Assembly: GCA_016860845.1 (NCBI GenBank)
Contig: BOKF01000031.1
Span: forward strand, 41,574 to 105,573
Reading direction: 5' to 3'
Length of the DNA: 64,000 nt
DNA from: Chloroflexota bacterium
GTDB lineage: Bacteria > Chloroflexota > Anaerolineae > 4572-78 > J111
The notes under the pieces are model-generated. The model ran no database searches and had not been told where the DNA came from. It saw only the letters and a list, made by a program, of their open reading frames with translations. This document shows, in pieces, positions 7,559-16,866 of this stretch. The translations under genes were made by a program, and so were the position numbers. Each line of letters starts with the position of its first letter. The first letter of the stretch is position 1.

Positions 7559-9493
7559 ATGGCTACCCCAGGCGCGAACCAATATACCGCTGAGAGTATT
7601 ACCGTTCTGGAAGGGTTGGAGGCAGTTCGCCGTCGGCCCGGTATGTACGTGGGCGGCACCGATATCAAAGCTTTGCACCACCTGGTTTATGAGGTGGTGG
7701 ATAACTCGATTGACGAAGCCCTGGCCGGGTTTTGTACCCACATCCGGGTGATTATTCACGAAGATAACAGCGTTTCGGTGATTGATAACGGGCGCGGCAT
7801 TCCCGTGGCCGAACACCCCCAGAAGAAAATTTCGTCGCTGCAACTGGTGCTGACCACCCTACACGCCGGCGGTAAATTTGACCGGGACAGTTACAAGGTT
7901 TCGGGCGGACTGCACGGCGTGGGCGTGTCGGCGGTGAATGCCCTGAGCGAGTGGCTGGTGGCCGAAGTGATCCGCGAGGGGGCGGTCTGGCGGCAGCGCT
8001 ATGAGCGTGGTGTGCCGCAGGGGCCGGTGGAGCGAATTGCTACCCTGCCGCCGGAGCATGACCAGGAAACCGGCACCAAAATCACCTTCCGCTTTGACCA
8101 CGACATCTTTAAAGAAGTGGATGGCTACCAGTGGAATACGCTGCTGGTCCGTTTCCGCGAGATGGCCTTCGTGACCAAGGGCATCCGCCTTTACTTCAAG
8201 GACGAGCGCGCCGACCAGGAGCGCGAGTACAACTTTTATTTTGAGGGCGGGGTCAACTCCTTTGTGCGCTACCTGAACCGCAACCGCCAGGCTCTGCACG
8301 ATCCGGTTTACGTGGGTAAGGAGGTGGATAACGTGGGGGTAGAGGTGTCTATCCAATACACCGACGCCTACACCGAGAGCGTCTACGCCTTTGCCAACAC
8401 TATCCTGACCCCCGACGGCGGCACCCACCTGACCGGTCTGCGCGGAGCGTTAACCCGGACCATCAATGATTACGCCCGCAAGAACAGCCTGCTGAAAGAC
8501 AACGATACGAACTTTTCGGGTGAGGATACCCGCGAGGGGCTGACCGCGATTATCTCGATTAAGCACCCCGACCCCCAATTTGAAAGCCAGACCAAGGTCA
8601 AGCTGATGAACGCCGAGGTCAAGACCATTGTCGAATCGGTCGTGGGCGAGCAGTTTTCGGCCTTTTTGGAGGAAAACCCGCGCCAGGCCAGGGCGATTGT
8701 GGAGAAGTGCCTCACTTCTTCCCGTGCCCGCGATGCAGCCAAGAAGGCCCGCGACCTGGTGCTGCGCAAGAGCGCCCTGGAGAGCACTACTCTGCCCGGC
8801 AAATTGGCCGACTGCTCCAATCGCGACTCGGAGAATTCTGAGTTGTACATTGTCGAGGGCGACAGCGCTGGCGGCAGCGCCAAGCAGGGGCGCGACCGCC
8901 GTTTTCAGGCTATTTTGCCCCTGCGTGGTAAAATTCTGAACACCGAGCGGGCGCGGCTGGACAAGATTTTGGGCAACAACGAGGTCAAGGCGCTGATCAC
9001 TGCCCTGGGCACGGGTGTGGGGGCCGACTTTAACCTGGAAGGGCTGCGCTACGGCCGGATCATCATTATGACCGACGCCGACGTGGATGGGGCGCATATC
9101 CGGACCCTGCTGTTGACCTTCTTCTTCCGCTACATGCCGGAGCTGATCGAGCACGGCCATCTCTTTATCGCCCAGCCGCCGCTGTACCAGATCAAGCACA
9201 AAAAAGAGGTTGTTTATGTTTATAGTGACGACGAAAAGGATGCCTATATCAAGAAGTTAAACGGCGACACCGGCTCGGTCAATTTACAGCGTTATAAGGG
9301 CCTGGGCGAGATGAACCCGCAGCAGTTGTGGGACACAACCATGAACCCCGAAATCCGGACCATTCTCCAGGTCACCGTCGAAGACGCCGCCGCCGCGGAT
9401 AAGACCTTTGATATGCTCATGGGCAGCGCCGTGCCGCCCCGCAAGAAGTTTATCCAGACCCACGCCAAGCAGGTGCGGAATTTGGATGTGTAG
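7559..9493 (+). CDS. gyrB: DNA gyrase subunit B
   Basis: This is the ATPase subunit of DNA gyrase, 644 residues, the normal length of the short GyrB form. The GHKL ATPase domain has [17 protein letters not shown] and the [15 protein letters not shown] loop. The TOPRIM domain has EGDSAGGSA and [15 protein letters not shown], and the C-terminus has the conserved [20 protein letters not shown] at 7542-7546 precedes the ATG. gyrA is not adjacent. The last 93 bases are repeated, with nine differences, at 10075-10167 behind two inserted small genes. Confidence 0.97.
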   Translation: MATPGANQYTAESITVLEGLEAVRRRPGMYVGGTDIKALHHLVYEVVDNSIDEALAGFCTHIRVIIHEDNSVSVIDNGRGIPVAEHPQKKISSLQLVLTTLHAGGKFDRDSYKVSGGLHGVGVSAVNALSEWLVAEVIREGAVWRQRYERGVPQGPVERIATLPPEHDQETGTKITFRFDHDIFKEVDGYQWNTLLVRFREMAFVTKGIRLYFKDERADQEREYNFYFEGGVNSFVRYLNRNRQALHDPVYVGKEVDNVGVEVSIQYTDAYTESVYAFANTILTPDGGTHLTGLRGALTRTINDYARKNSLLKDNDTNFSGEDTREGLTAIISIKHPDPQFESQTKVKLMNAEVKTIVESVVGEQFSAFLEENPRQARAIVEKCLTSSRARDAAKKARDLVLRKSALESTTLPGKLADCSNRDSENSELYIVEGDSAGGSAKQGRDRRFQAILPLRGKILNTERARLDKILGNNEVKALITALGTGVGADFNLEGLRYGRIIIMTDADVDGAHIRTLLLTFFFRYMPELIEHGHLFIAQPPLYQIKHKKEVVYVYSDDEKDAYIKKLNGDTGSVNLQRYKGLGEMNPQQLWDTTMNPEIRTILQVTVEDAAAADKTFDMLMGSAVPPRKKFIQTHAKQVRNLDV

Positions 9494-9499
9494 TCAAAG

Positions 9500-9841
9500 G
9501 TGAAACTCCCCCATTGCGAGAAAGCAGTCGTATCGCAGGCCAAAATTACAGGATACCTTCTCTCTTTAAGTCATCCTGATGGCTACGGTAAAGCCAAGTT
9601 TTTTATCAGCTTAGGTTTTTCGATTGAGGCATGGGAAGTATTAGCTGAAGCGCTTATTCGTCACGCGGGCGAGCATGAGGTGACGAAGATGGAGAATTCC
9701 CCCTTTGGCACACGCTATGTAATTGAAGGCACAATCGTTACGCCGGAAGGCCGAACGCCGCTGATTCGGTCAGTTTGGTTTGTAGAAACGGGTGAGCAAA
9801 TTCCCAGGTTTGCTACTGCTTATCCGCTAGCAAGGAGATAA
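9500..9841 (+). CDS. DUF6883-family protein
   Basis: The GTG at 9500 begins 6 bases after the gyrB stop; the product has 113 residues. The pattern KITGYLLSLSHPDGYGKAKF, a WEVLAEAL helix, GTRYVIEG, TPEGRTPLIRSVWF and a final PRFATAYPL matches the DUF6883 family as I remember it. It is paired with a DUF4926-like gene, an association seen in other genomes and suggestive of a toxin-antitoxin or similar addiction pair, though I know of no proven activity. The pair lies between the gyrB 3' end and a degenerate copy of that end. Confidence 0.7.
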   Translation: MKLPHCEKAVVSQAKITGYLLSLSHPDGYGKAKFFISLGFSIEAWEVLAEALIRHAGEHEVTKMENSPFGTRYVIEGTIVTPEGRTPLIRSVWFVETGEQIPRFATAYPLARR

Positions 9842-9843
9842 AA

Positions 9844-10068
9844 GTGATCCAAGAATTAGAGCGAGTTGTGTTGACAACGGACCTGCCAGAGTATGGCTTG
9901 AAAGAAGGAGATGTGGGGACTGTCGTCTTAGTCCATCAACGTGATCGAGGGTATGAAGTTGAGTTTGTGACCCTGAATGGAGAGACGGTTGCGGTTGTCT
10001 CGCTGTCTGCCGACCAACTCAGATCTATTGGCCGCCGAGAAATTGCTCAGGCCCGCGTGATGGCCTGA
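9844..10068 (+). CDS. DUF4926-family protein
   Basis: The GTG start at 9844 has AAGGAG 6 bases upstream, overlapping the end of the DUF6883 gene; the product has 74 residues. It has the DUF4926 pattern: LERVVLTTDLPEYGLKEGDV, GTVVLVH, YEVEFVTLNGETVAVVSLSADQLR. This is a small SH3-like beta fold. It is translationally coupled to the DUF6883 gene. It ends 6 bases before the degenerate gyrB-tail copy, so the two-gene cassette exactly fills the gap between the two gyrB termini. Confidence 0.75.
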   Translation: MIQELERVVLTTDLPEYGLKEGDVGTVVLVHQRDRGYEVEFVTLNGETVAVVSLSADQLRSIGRREIAQARVMA

Positions 10069-10074
10069 GCCGGC

Positions 10075-10167
10075 AAAACATTTGACGTGCGCATGGGCAG
10101 CGCTGTGCCGCCATGCAAGAAGTTTATCCAGATCCACGCCAAGCAGGTGCGGAATTTGGATGTGTAG
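10075..10167 (+). pseudogene. Second, degenerate copy of the gyrB 3' end
   Basis: These 93 bases align with 9401-9493, the last 31 codons of gyrB including the stop, with nine mismatches (about 90% identity). The translation [19 protein letters not shown] has Arg to Cys and Thr to Ile changes relative to gyrB, so it is not under the same constraint. It has no start of its own. It marks the far boundary of the inserted DUF6883/DUF4926 cassette and resembles an attachment-site duplication. Confidence 0.85.
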
Positions 10168-10201
10168 TTAAAAATTAGGGTGAGTTTCGATCTGGCGATA
10201 T

Positions 10202-10241
10202 AATAGACCTCCCAGGTTTCTAAAAACCTGGGAGGTCTATT
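10202..10241 (+). terminator. Long perfect hairpin after the gyrB cassette
   Basis: AATAGACCTCCCAGGTTT and its exact reverse complement flank a 4-base loop: an 18-bp perfect stem followed by TTTGC. It probably ended the gyrB transcript before the cassette arrived. Confidence 0.65.
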
Positions 10242-10282
10242 TGCATAACAAGGTTAATAAAAGCTGATCAGCCCCTTGTATC

Positions 10283-10795
10283 CTACGAAACAATCTTCTC
10301 CTTCCAGATCTCGGCGTTGCCATTGGGCCGACCCAGGGTCTCGTACAGCCCCAGCGAAAACAGGGTCGAGGCCAGGATAAACAACTGCGCGCCGGGCGAG
10401 ATCTCGGCCTCGCCGGCGTACTCCAACCTGATCGGGCGCAGCCCGGCTTCGACGCCGGCGATTTCCCAGGCGGGCCGATCTACTGCCGGGTCACCGTAGC
10501 GGTTCAGGGTATCCAGATAAACAGTCCGGTGAGGGCCGATGAGGTTTTTAGCCAGGTAAGCGTTCCAATGGGCTGAGTTATCGGCCACTGCCTTGATCAA
10601 CTGCCGGGTAGTCGAGCCGCACACCTTGGCGCACTTCTGGGCTACCGCCATGGTCTGGCGAAAATCGCCCTGGCTGGTGGAGTAGTGGCTAAGTCGTTTG
10701 CCTTTAAGCCGGACAAAGCCTCGCTGGTCAAAAATTATCTCGCCCAATGCCCCCGACATTTTGATGTTAAAAAAAGACCCTGACATCTTAGCCAT
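10283..10795 (-). CDS. Hypothetical protein
   Basis: The start is taken as the ATG at 10795 because GAGGAG lies 9-10 bases upstream; the frame is open back to 10813. The product has 170 residues, with no signal peptide or membrane helix apparent. It begins MAKMSGSFFNIKMSGALGEI, then basic residues, then the Ala/Cys-rich helix AQKCAKVCGSTTRQLIKAV. The C-terminal part (PGAQLFILASTLFSLGLYE) is hydrophobic. The repeated word KMSG (AKMSGS, IKMSGA) at the N-terminus is notable. No domain is recognised and no operon partner is evident. Confidence 0.7.
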   Translation of the reverse strand: MAKMSGSFFNIKMSGALGEIIFDQRGFVRLKGKRLSHYSTSQGDFRQTMAVAQKCAKVCGSTTRQLIKAVADNSAHWNAYLAKNLIGPHRTVYLDTLNRYGDPAVDRPAWEIAGVEAGLRPIRLEYAGEAEISPGAQLFILASTLFSLGLYETLGRPNGNAEIWKEKIVS

Positions 10796-11164
10796 ATGAT
10801 TGTTACTCCTCAATAGCGAAGTTTACTAATGCTAAGCTGATCCACTTGTAATCTTAATATACCTCAGAAATATTAAGACTTCACCCCCAATTATGAGGGG
10901 TTTTTCCTGCTCTATGTGATGGTGTCAGCCCATTAGGCTAGCCCAACTAGCGTGCCGCCTTTGAGCAGTAAGCCATCCGGGTGAGACACATTGAGCAAAA
11001 ACAAGCCTGCCTATACCCCATTGGACTATTAAAAGATTATTCCTTTAGCTTTTAATAATCGCCCAAATGAGTATGGGGTTTAGCTCCATAACTCTTTACA
11101 ATGAAATAGAGCGGTTAAAGTGGAAAACCGCGACGTTATTGAAGCTGCTAAAGGAGATATAACT
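10796..11164. other. Gene-free stretch with hairpins
   Basis: These 369 bases hold no convincing gene. ACCCCC-AATTATG-AGGGGT followed by TTTTT (about 10883-10907) is terminator-like on the plus strand. TACCCCATT and AATGAGTATGGGGTT enclose ATTAAAAG/CTTTTAAT (about 11013-11083), a long leader-type stem-loop just before the HdeD-like gene. A promoter could not be fixed. Confidence 0.5.
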
Positions 11165-11731
11165 ATGATCCAAGCAGTAGCGCGTAATTGGTGGGCATTA
11201 GCCCTGCGCGGGCTGGCAGCAGTTCTCTTTGGGCTGGCTACCTTTGTCTGGCCCGGCATCACCTTATTCGTTCTGGTCTTGCTGTTTGGGGCCTATGCTT
11301 TTGCGGATGGGATTTTTGCTGTGGTAGCCGCCTTCAGTGATCGAGCCGGGAAACAACGCTGGTGGGTTCTACTGCTGGAGGGGCTGGCCGGAGTCGCTGC
11401 CGGTATCCTGACCTTCATCTGGCCGGGAATGACTGCCTTTGTGCTGCTCTACCTGATCGCCGCCTGGACTATCGTCACTGGTATTTTCGAAGTGATAGCC
11501 GCGATTCGCCTGCGCCGGGAAATTGAGGGTGAATGGCTCCTGGCTCTGGGCGGGATTGCCTCGATCATCTTTGGCGTCTTAATGGTCATTTGGCCGGGAG
11601 CCGGCGCTCTGACCGTTGTCTGGCTTATCGGCAGTTATGCCCTTGTTTTTGGGCTGATAATGATCTTCCTGGCTTTTCGCCTGCGGGGTTGGAGCAAGGG
11701 CCGCGAGGATTACCAGCCGAGTGCCAGTTGA
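11165..11731 (+). CDS. HdeD/DUF308-family membrane protein
   Basis: This is a polytopic membrane protein of 188 residues from the ATG at 11165, which has AAGGAG 9 bases upstream; the frame is open back to a GTG at 11120. About six transmembrane segments come in three similar pairs, each with a WPG turn (VWPGITLF, IWPGMTAF, IWPGAGAL), the hallmark of the DUF308/HdeD repeat. HdeD is linked to acid resistance in enterobacteria, but members elsewhere have no assigned role. A good terminator follows, so it is probably monocistronic. Confidence 0.9.
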   Translation: MIQAVARNWWALALRGLAAVLFGLATFVWPGITLFVLVLLFGAYAFADGIFAVVAAFSDRAGKQRWWVLLLEGLAGVAAGILTFIWPGMTAFVLLYLIAAWTIVTGIFEVIAAIRLRREIEGEWLLALGGIASIIFGVLMVIWPGAGALTVVWLIGSYALVFGLIMIFLAFRLRGWSKGREDYQPSAS

Positions 11732-11745
11732 AGTTACATCAATGG

Positions 11746-11780
11746 ACCCCTCTTCCTGAATTTGGGGAGAGGGGTTTTTT
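11746..11780 (+). terminator. Rho-independent terminator of the HdeD-like gene
   Basis: ACCCCTCTTCC and GGGGAGAGGGGT form the stem, followed by TTTTTT, 15 bases after the stop codon. Confidence 0.85.
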
Positions 11781-11840
11781 ATTGCGTGCATGACTTCTTG
11801 AGTTTTGATTTTCAAAATCGGTAAGATTATGGGTAAAGTT

Positions 11841-11950
11841 CCCCTCTCTGCCAGGGGGGGGTAGGGCTGAGGTAAGGGCTAAACCCCGGCTCGCTTTCCG
11901 GGCAAAACTCGACCCCCTCCCTAACCCTCCCCCTCCGAGGGGGAGGGGAT
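11841..11950. repeat. Inverted CCCTCCC word-repeat element
   Basis: GGGGGGGTAGGGCTGAGG on the left faces CCCCCTCCCTAACCCTCCCC on the right, with a GGGGGAGGGG tail. The same word occurs at 57608-57642. This is one of the word-repeat elements scattered over the window. Confidence 0.6.
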
Positions 11951-11995
11951 TCAGCTCATTGACTGGTCATTACCAAATTTGGTTGTCAAAATTCT

Positions 11996-12400
11996 TTAGG
12001 TTGTTATAAGCGGTGAGGGGCGAAAGTTATAGCTAATAGCCTGGAATAAATCGGCGATGTCTTCAACTTTCCACTTAAATACCCGGTACTCAATTATCGC
12101 CTGCTGCTGGATAGCCTGATAAATCGCCATCTGATTATTGTGTAGACTTAAGCAAATTACTTTGGCAGTCGGGCAGGCGTGGAAAATATGTTTCAGGCTG
12201 ACCAGGGGATCGCCTGGCATGTTGGTGCTGTCTAAAATCACTACGTCAGGATGGAGGGATTTAACCTGCTCAATGGCCTAATCTGGACGCTCCGTCGCCC
12301 CAACGATCTCGATCTTTTCCTGTTGAGCGAGTAAGTTCTTGAGACCGCGTTGAAACATTACGTAATTGGAAATAATGAATGTGCTTTTTTTAGATCTCAT
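11996..12400 (-). pseudogene. Response-regulator receiver domain broken by TAG
   Basis: From the ATG at 12400 the frame reads MRSKKSTFIISNYVMFQRGL, as in NarL-type receivers, but an in-frame TAG at 12278-12280 (codon 41) interrupts it. Without the stop it continues AIEQVKSLHPDVVILDSTNM with the phosphoacceptor-like Asp, and ends at 11996 without a DNA-binding domain. The N-terminal acidic pair is replaced by Ser-Asn, so phosphorylation chemistry was probably lost before or together with the stop. A single-base sequencing error (CAG to TAG) is possible. Confidence 0.6.
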
Positions 12401-12487
12401 GGCGCGCTCCTATTTACGTGGAAGTGGCGGGCGACCCGGCGAGAAAGCCGTTTTCCCTGATAGGGATTGATTGGCGAAAAGAGTGGT

Positions 12488-14380
12488 CTAAGCCATAATT
12501 GCCTCAAAAGCGGGCCGTTCGATAGTTTCATGTTCTAACAGAGAGGCTGCTAACTTTTCCAGGTGATGGCGGTGGTCCAGGATAATCTCCCTGGCGCGCT
12601 GGTAAGCTGCCTCTAAAATCTGGCCCATTTCCTGGTCAATCGCCTGAGCAATTTCTTCGCTGTAGTTCCGCATTTCACCCAGGCTGCCCAGGTAGGGGTT
12701 GCCCTGTTCCTCGCCAAAGGTGCGCAGACCAAGCTTTTGGCTAAAGCCATAGCGAGTTACCATCGCTCGCGCTACTTTGGTCGCCCGCTCCAGGTCATTG
12801 GCTGCGCCGGTGGTGATGCGCTTAAAGATAATTTCTTCAGCCGCCCGGCCGCCCAGCAGGCCGACCAGTTCATCCTCAAAGGCTTCCCGTGTTCGCAAAT
12901 ACTTATCCCCTTCGGGCAGAGGCATGACATAACCCAGGGCCATTCCTCGTGAAACAATGCTGACTTTATGGACCGGGTCGGTGTGGGTCAGGTTGTGCAT
13001 GACCACCGCATGGCCCGCTTCATGATAGGCCACTACTTGCCGTTCTTGCTCGCTCAGGATCTTGCTCTGCCGTTCCGGCCCGGCAACAATCCGTTCCATC
13101 GCATCCTGAAACTCGGCCCGGCCAATGACCGTGAGATTACGCCGCGCAGCGAGGATAGCGGCTTCGTTAACCAGGTTTTCCAAATCGGCCCCGACAAAGC
13201 CGGGGGTCATTTTAGCCAGGTCCGCCAGAGAGATATTGATGGCCAGGGGTTTGCCCCGGGTATGCACATTCAAGATAGCTTCGCGCTCGTGGACATCCGG
13301 GCGCTCAAGGAAGACCTTCCGGTCAAAGCGGCCGGGCCGCAGCAAGGCCGGGTCCAGGATATCCGGGCGGTTGGTCGAGGCCATGACGATGACATTGGTA
13401 TCGGTGCCGAAACCGTCCATTTCGACCAGGAGTTGGTTGAGGGTCTGTTCGCGCTCGTCGTTGCCGCTGCCCATGCTGGCCCCGCGCTGCCGGCCAACGG
13501 CGTCAATCTCGTCTACAAAAATCACCGCCGGGGCCTGCTCCCTGGCTTTCTTGAACAAATCCCGCACGCGGGCCGCGCCCACCCCGACAAACATCTCGAC
13601 AAACTCGGAACCGGAGATGCTGAAGAAGGGCACGCCGGCCTCGCCGGCCACGGCTTTGGCCAAAAGTGTTTTACCCGTGCCGGGTGGTCCGGCCATCAAG
13701 ACGCCTTTGGGCACCCGCGCTCCGAGTTTAACAAACTTACCTGGCTCCTTGAGAAACTCGATAATCTCCAAGAGTTCAATTTTTACTTGCTCGGCTCCGG
13801 CCACATCGTGGAAAGTTACCTGAGAAATATTGGCCTTCTGTTCTTTATCACCCGCCTTCCCGATAATGCGGGGACTGCTTTTGCCCAGGCTGCTAAAATT
13901 GGAGCTGGCATGACTCCCCGACGCCTGACGCGTATTCCTAAAAATCACGTAGCCCAATAACAGGGGCAGGCCCAGATATAATAAGATCGAGCCAAAGTTT
14001 ACCTGTACCGGCGGCTCCTCGACGACGACGGGCAGGCTCTTCAAGGTATCCTCTGGCACGCCGAGAAGCTGTAAGGTTTGGACGGTGCTCACCCCTTCTT
14101 CTTTGCGCGCGGTCAGCGAGGTATTATCTGGCTTGATCGCAGTTAAGAGATTGCCCTGTACCGTCAAAGATCTTACCTGGCCGGCTCGAATGGCCTGGGC
14201 AATTTGTTGGATCGAGGAGACCTGGCGCACTGCCCGGGGAGGGGCCGTCTCTTTTTCCTCACCTCGCTGGTATAAGTAAAGAAAGCCGCCGAAATTAAGC
14301 AACAGCAGGGCTATGATAATCCACGGGGCTACTGTGGGTAGCCGCCGCTTTTTGGAACCGGATTGATTTTCAGAATTCAT
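12488..14380 (-). CDS. ftsH: FtsH, ATP-dependent zinc metalloprotease
   Basis: This is a membrane-bound AAA protease for quality control and regulated proteolysis, 630 residues. Two transmembrane segments (about 18-38 and 130-147) flank a short extracytoplasmic domain. The AAA module has Walker A GPPGTGKT, Walker B VIFVDEID and an SRH ending [11 protein letters not shown]. The protease domain has the zinc site HEAGH. GGTGG precedes the ATG. It is transcribed on its own, next to a broken response regulator downstream and an orphan methyltransferase upstream. Length and motifs are typical. Confidence 0.96.
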   Translation of the reverse strand: MNSENQSGSKKRRLPTVAPWIIIALLLLNFGGFLYLYQRGEEKETAPPRAVRQVSSIQQIAQAIRAGQVRSLTVQGNLLTAIKPDNTSLTARKEEGVSTVQTLQLLGVPEDTLKSLPVVVEEPPVQVNFGSILLYLGLPLLLGYVIFRNTRQASGSHASSNFSSLGKSSPRIIGKAGDKEQKANISQVTFHDVAGAEQVKIELLEIIEFLKEPGKFVKLGARVPKGVLMAGPPGTGKTLLAKAVAGEAGVPFFSISGSEFVEMFVGVGAARVRDLFKKAREQAPAVIFVDEIDAVGRQRGASMGSGNDEREQTLNQLLVEMDGFGTDTNVIVMASTNRPDILDPALLRPGRFDRKVFLERPDVHEREAILNVHTRGKPLAINISLADLAKMTPGFVGADLENLVNEAAILAARRNLTVIGRAEFQDAMERIVAGPERQSKILSEQERQVVAYHEAGHAVVMHNLTHTDPVHKVSIVSRGMALGYVMPLPEGDKYLRTREAFEDELVGLLGGRAAEEIIFKRITTGAANDLERATKVARAMVTRYGFSQKLGLRTFGEEQGNPYLGSLGEMRNYSEEIAQAIDQEMGQILEAAYQRAREIILDHRHHLEKLAASLLEHETIERPAFEAIMA

Positions 14381-14599
14381 TTGCTACCACCTTCCACAAT
14401 CACAATCAGTTACTACTTAAGTTATATGATGAGTTGGCTTCCTTGCCTACACTGGCATGGGCGATTCTGGTTTTATGGAAGGATGATTTTTGGCCTGCCG
14501 CTGGGGTTGTTTCTGACTAGCCTATCTCACCCTATTCGAGCGACGCCTGATAATAAAAAAATAACCCGATAGGGGGATAGTCGTGAGGGGTTAGAATAA

Positions 14600-15532
14600 T
14601 TACGCGGATAATTCCGCTTCGAAGGGATTGCTGTTTTGCCAGCCGGTCAGGCCGGTCTGGCGGTAATGCTCCAGGCGGCGAATGGTAATCTCGCAGTAGA
14701 GGGGATCATTGTCCAGGGTAAAGCAGCGGCGGTTGAGCCGTTCCGCCGCCAGCAGGGTCGAGCCGGAGTGGGCAAAAAAGTCAACCACCCCGTCGCCCGC
14801 CATCGAACTGGCCTCGATGATGCGTTCGCAGCTTTGCAGGGGTTTTTGGGCGTAGCAGCCGTTGATATTTTCCTGCATCCGGTAAAAGACCTGCTGGATG
14901 TCTACCCACACATTTCCGGCGCGCAGGGTGGCCGCTTTGCTGCGTTCCAGGTTTTCGCTCCGCCTGCCATTGACTTCCTTATAATAGCCTCTCAGAATTT
15001 TAGGGATAGCGGTATATTCGGCGGCAACGTTAAAGACAGGCCGGCCCTTGGTATAGTAGAGCAGCTCCTGCCGGACGGCCATCCAGTTTTTAGCGGTACC
15101 ATAGCCGCGCTGGTTGCGCATGGTGATGAAACTGCGCGGCTGGAACTCCGTTTGGCGCATCATCAGCATGAAATCGGGCAGAGGTTGGAAGCCGTTTTTT
15201 TGGTCAGCGCCCAGCCAGATGTAGAGGGAACTATCCGGGGCCAGAATAGCGGCGGTAGTCTCGACCCACTGCCGGCACCAGGCCATATACGCCTCCAGCT
15301 CGCGCTGTTCAAAAGCGACCAGATTGTAGGGGGGATCCTGGATCGCCAGGGTTGCGGTCGCTCCATCCATGAGCTGCCGAACATCACTGGCGTTAGCTGC
15401 GTCGAGGCAGCCGACTCTGTGCCGGCCAAGCGGGTCTGCCCAAAGCTCGCCCGGCTTCAGGCGGCAATATTGAAGCAGAGCGGCGCGTACTTCTGGATGT
15501 TGGTCGAGCCGGGGTAGCGGCAGTTTTTTCAT
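14600..15532 (-). CDS. Orphan site-specific DNA methyltransferase (beta-class order)
   Basis: This is an S-adenosylmethionine-dependent amino-methyltransferase for DNA, 310 residues. The catalytic motif DPPYN is at residues 66-70 and the cofactor motif FFAHSGSTLLAAERL at about 248-262, giving the beta-class order (catalytic before cofactor motif). DPPYN fits N6-adenine or N4-cytosine. MRNQRGYGTAKNW and the middle region probably form the target-recognition part. No restriction endonuclease lies on either side, so it is solitary. The recognition sequence cannot be read. GGAAACG before the ATG is a weak ribosome site. Confidence 0.85.
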   Translation of the reverse strand: MKKLPLPRLDQHPEVRAALLQYCRLKPGELWADPLGRHRVGCLDAANASDVRQLMDGATATLAIQDPPYNLVAFEQRELEAYMAWCRQWVETTAAILAPDSSLYIWLGADQKNGFQPLPDFMLMMRQTEFQPRSFITMRNQRGYGTAKNWMAVRQELLYYTKGRPVFNVAAEYTAIPKILRGYYKEVNGRRSENLERSKAATLRAGNVWVDIQQVFYRMQENINGCYAQKPLQSCERIIEASSMAGDGVVDFFAHSGSTLLAAERLNRRCFTLDNDPLYCEITIRRLEHYRQTGLTGWQNSNPFEAELSA

Positions 15533-15666
15533 CGTTTCCGGGTAGACCGTTTATCTTGAAACAGCTAGTTCTTTCTCAGCCTTAGCCTTCTTATATTAGT
15601 AGTCTCAACCAAATCGTCAAGTTAGGCAGTTCCAAGATTTAAATCATCCAATTGTTCTCACCGGCT

Positions 15667-15736
15667 TGATGCGTGATACGTGATGCGTAAGAAATCTTGC
15701 CTGGATACCATCACGCATCACGCATTACGTATCACG
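15667..15736. repeat. Inverted GCGTGATG word-repeat element
   Basis: The left arm repeats TGATGCGTGATACGTGATGCG; the right arm carries the complementary words CATCACGCATCACGCATTACG. The same word is tandemly repeated at 62048-62088 inside a glycosyltransferase gene. Confidence 0.75.
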
Positions 15737-15863
15737 GACTTTGGATAATTATTTTCTTGGAGTTGCCTTAGTTAACCTCAGTTCGGAATTGCTCGAAAAT
15801 CACCTTTCGATACGGGCTGATGCCCGCTTCGGCGTCAGGATGATTTTCGGCTTATGAACGCAT

Positions 15864-15924
15864 CCTGAGTAGCCTTGAACGTAGTGAAAGGCGTATCGAA
15901 GCTGTGTCCTGAGCTTGTCGAAGG
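15864..15924. repeat. CCTGAG...TCGAAG repeat block
   Basis: Two related words, CCTGAGTAGCC...GTATCGAAG and CCTGAGCTTGTCGAAGG, stand in tandem. The CTTGTCGAAGG word is common in intergenic DNA of many bacteria, as I recall. It follows the inverted repeat at 15794-15849. Confidence 0.5.
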
Positions 15925-16088
15925 GGATGCGATTTGGGAAACTCCGAGTTTAGGTTAGTTAAGGATGTTGGGATTGCCAACAACAACTTCAGTATCCTTC
16001 CCATAATTATGTTATAATAGCTCCGACCCCCACCTCGTTCCCACGCTTCGCGTCAGTTGGGGATGAGATGACCAGAAAAGGAAAAGTT

Positions 16089-16814
16089 ATGTCTAACCCT
16101 CTTACCGATAAAATCGCCCTCGTTACCGGCGCAGGGCGGGGCATTGGCCGGGCCATCAGCCTGGCCCTGGGCGGAGCCGGCGCGCATGTGGTTGCAGCGG
16201 CGCGAACCCAGGTGGAGATTGAGGCAGTTGCCCAAGAGATTGAGCAGGCCGGTGGGACCGCCTCTGCCTGGCCGGTTGACCTGAGCAGCGAAGCGGAGAT
16301 TATCGCCCTGTTTGACTTTATCCGCCAAAAATTTGGCCGCCTGGATGTGCTGGTCAACAATGCCGGTATGGGCCTGTTCGGCCCCCTGGCCGAGTTTGCC
16401 AGCGCCGATTTGGACCGGCTCTATACGATCAACGTACGCGGCGTGTTTTTGTGCTGCCAGCAGGCGCTGAGGCTGATGATCCCTCAGGCCGGCGGCACCA
16501 TTATCAATATCTCCAGCGTAGTTGGCTTCAAAGGGTATGCCCGGCAGGGGGGCTACACAATAACCAAACACGCCCTGATGGGCCTGACCAAGACCCTGGC
16601 CCTCGAAGCCCAGCCGCACGGTATCCGGGTCAGCGTCATTTCTCCCGGCGGGGTAGACACCTCCATGATCGGCGATGCCCGCCCCGATTTGGACCGCTCG
16701 GGGCTGCTCCAGCCGGAAGACATCGCCACGACCGTCCTGTTCCTGCTCTCGCTCTCCGAGCAGGCGGCCATTGACGAGATTTACATCCGCCGGCGGGGGA
16801 GCGCGCCGTTTTGA
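16089..16814 (+). CDS. Short-chain dehydrogenase/reductase
   Basis: This is a classical SDR oxidoreductase of 241 residues from the ATG at 16089 (AAAAGGA 7 bases upstream; the frame is open to 16068). The cofactor motif TGAGRGIG lies near the N-terminus, NNAG follows strand 4, and the catalytic set is Ser in ISSVVG with YTITK. The Arg near strand 2 (AAARTQ) hints at NADP. The C-terminus (EIYIRRRGSAPF) is short. The substrate is not predictable; such proteins are often annotated as 3-oxoacyl-ACP reductase. No operon partner is evident. Confidence 0.9.
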   Translation: MSNPLTDKIALVTGAGRGIGRAISLALGGAGAHVVAAARTQVEIEAVAQEIEQAGGTASAWPVDLSSEAEIIALFDFIRQKFGRLDVLVNNAGMGLFGPLAEFASADLDRLYTINVRGVFLCCQQALRLMIPQAGGTIINISSVVGFKGYARQGGYTITKHALMGLTKTLALEAQPHGIRVSVISPGGVDTSMIGDARPDLDRSGLLQPEDIATTVLFLLSLSEQAAIDEIYIRRRGSAPF

Positions 16815-16830
16815 TGAGGCGGGAAGGGGT

Positions 16831-16866
16831 CCACAGATAGACACAGATGGGCACAGATAGACACAA
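16831..16866. repeat. CACAGATAGACA word repeat
   Basis: Three tandem variants of CACAGATagACA stand directly after the SDR gene. Only one arm is clear. Confidence 0.55.

Larger units (their letters stand above)
15533..16088. other. Gene-free stretch made mostly of repeats
   Basis: These 556 bases hold no gene. They contain an inverted GCGTGATG word-repeat (15667-15736), an inverted repeat CGAAAATCA/TGATTTTCG (15794-15849), a CTTGTCGAAGG-type block (15864-15924) and a -10-like TATAAT at 16013-16018 ahead of the dehydrogenase gene. Confidence 0.6.

Noticed and set aside
7859..9199. Long minus-strand frames of 189 and 249 codons opposite gyrB
   Set aside because: They are shadows of the GC-rich codon positions of gyrB, lack family resemblance and have no ribosome site.
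9401..10167. gyrB tail duplication as an assembly artefact
   Set aside because: The copies differ at nine of 93 positions and flank two intact genes with their own ribosome site, which an assembly error would not produce.
12278..12280. TAG read as pyrrolysine or another recoded residue
   Set aside because: No associated methyltransferase or pyl genes, and the position is a surface helix in receivers; nonsense mutation is simpler.
12968..13960. 330-codon plus-strand frame opposite ftsH
   Set aside because: It is antisense to conserved ftsH motifs; the composition is that of a mirror frame (His/Gln/Gly-rich).
14363..14572. 69-codon plus-strand frame between ftsH and the methyltransferase
   Set aside because: Starts inside ftsH, has no ribosome site and no recognisable sequence.
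14636..15517. 293-codon frame opposite the methyltransferase
   Set aside because: Antisense of DPPYN and the cofactor motif; mirror composition.
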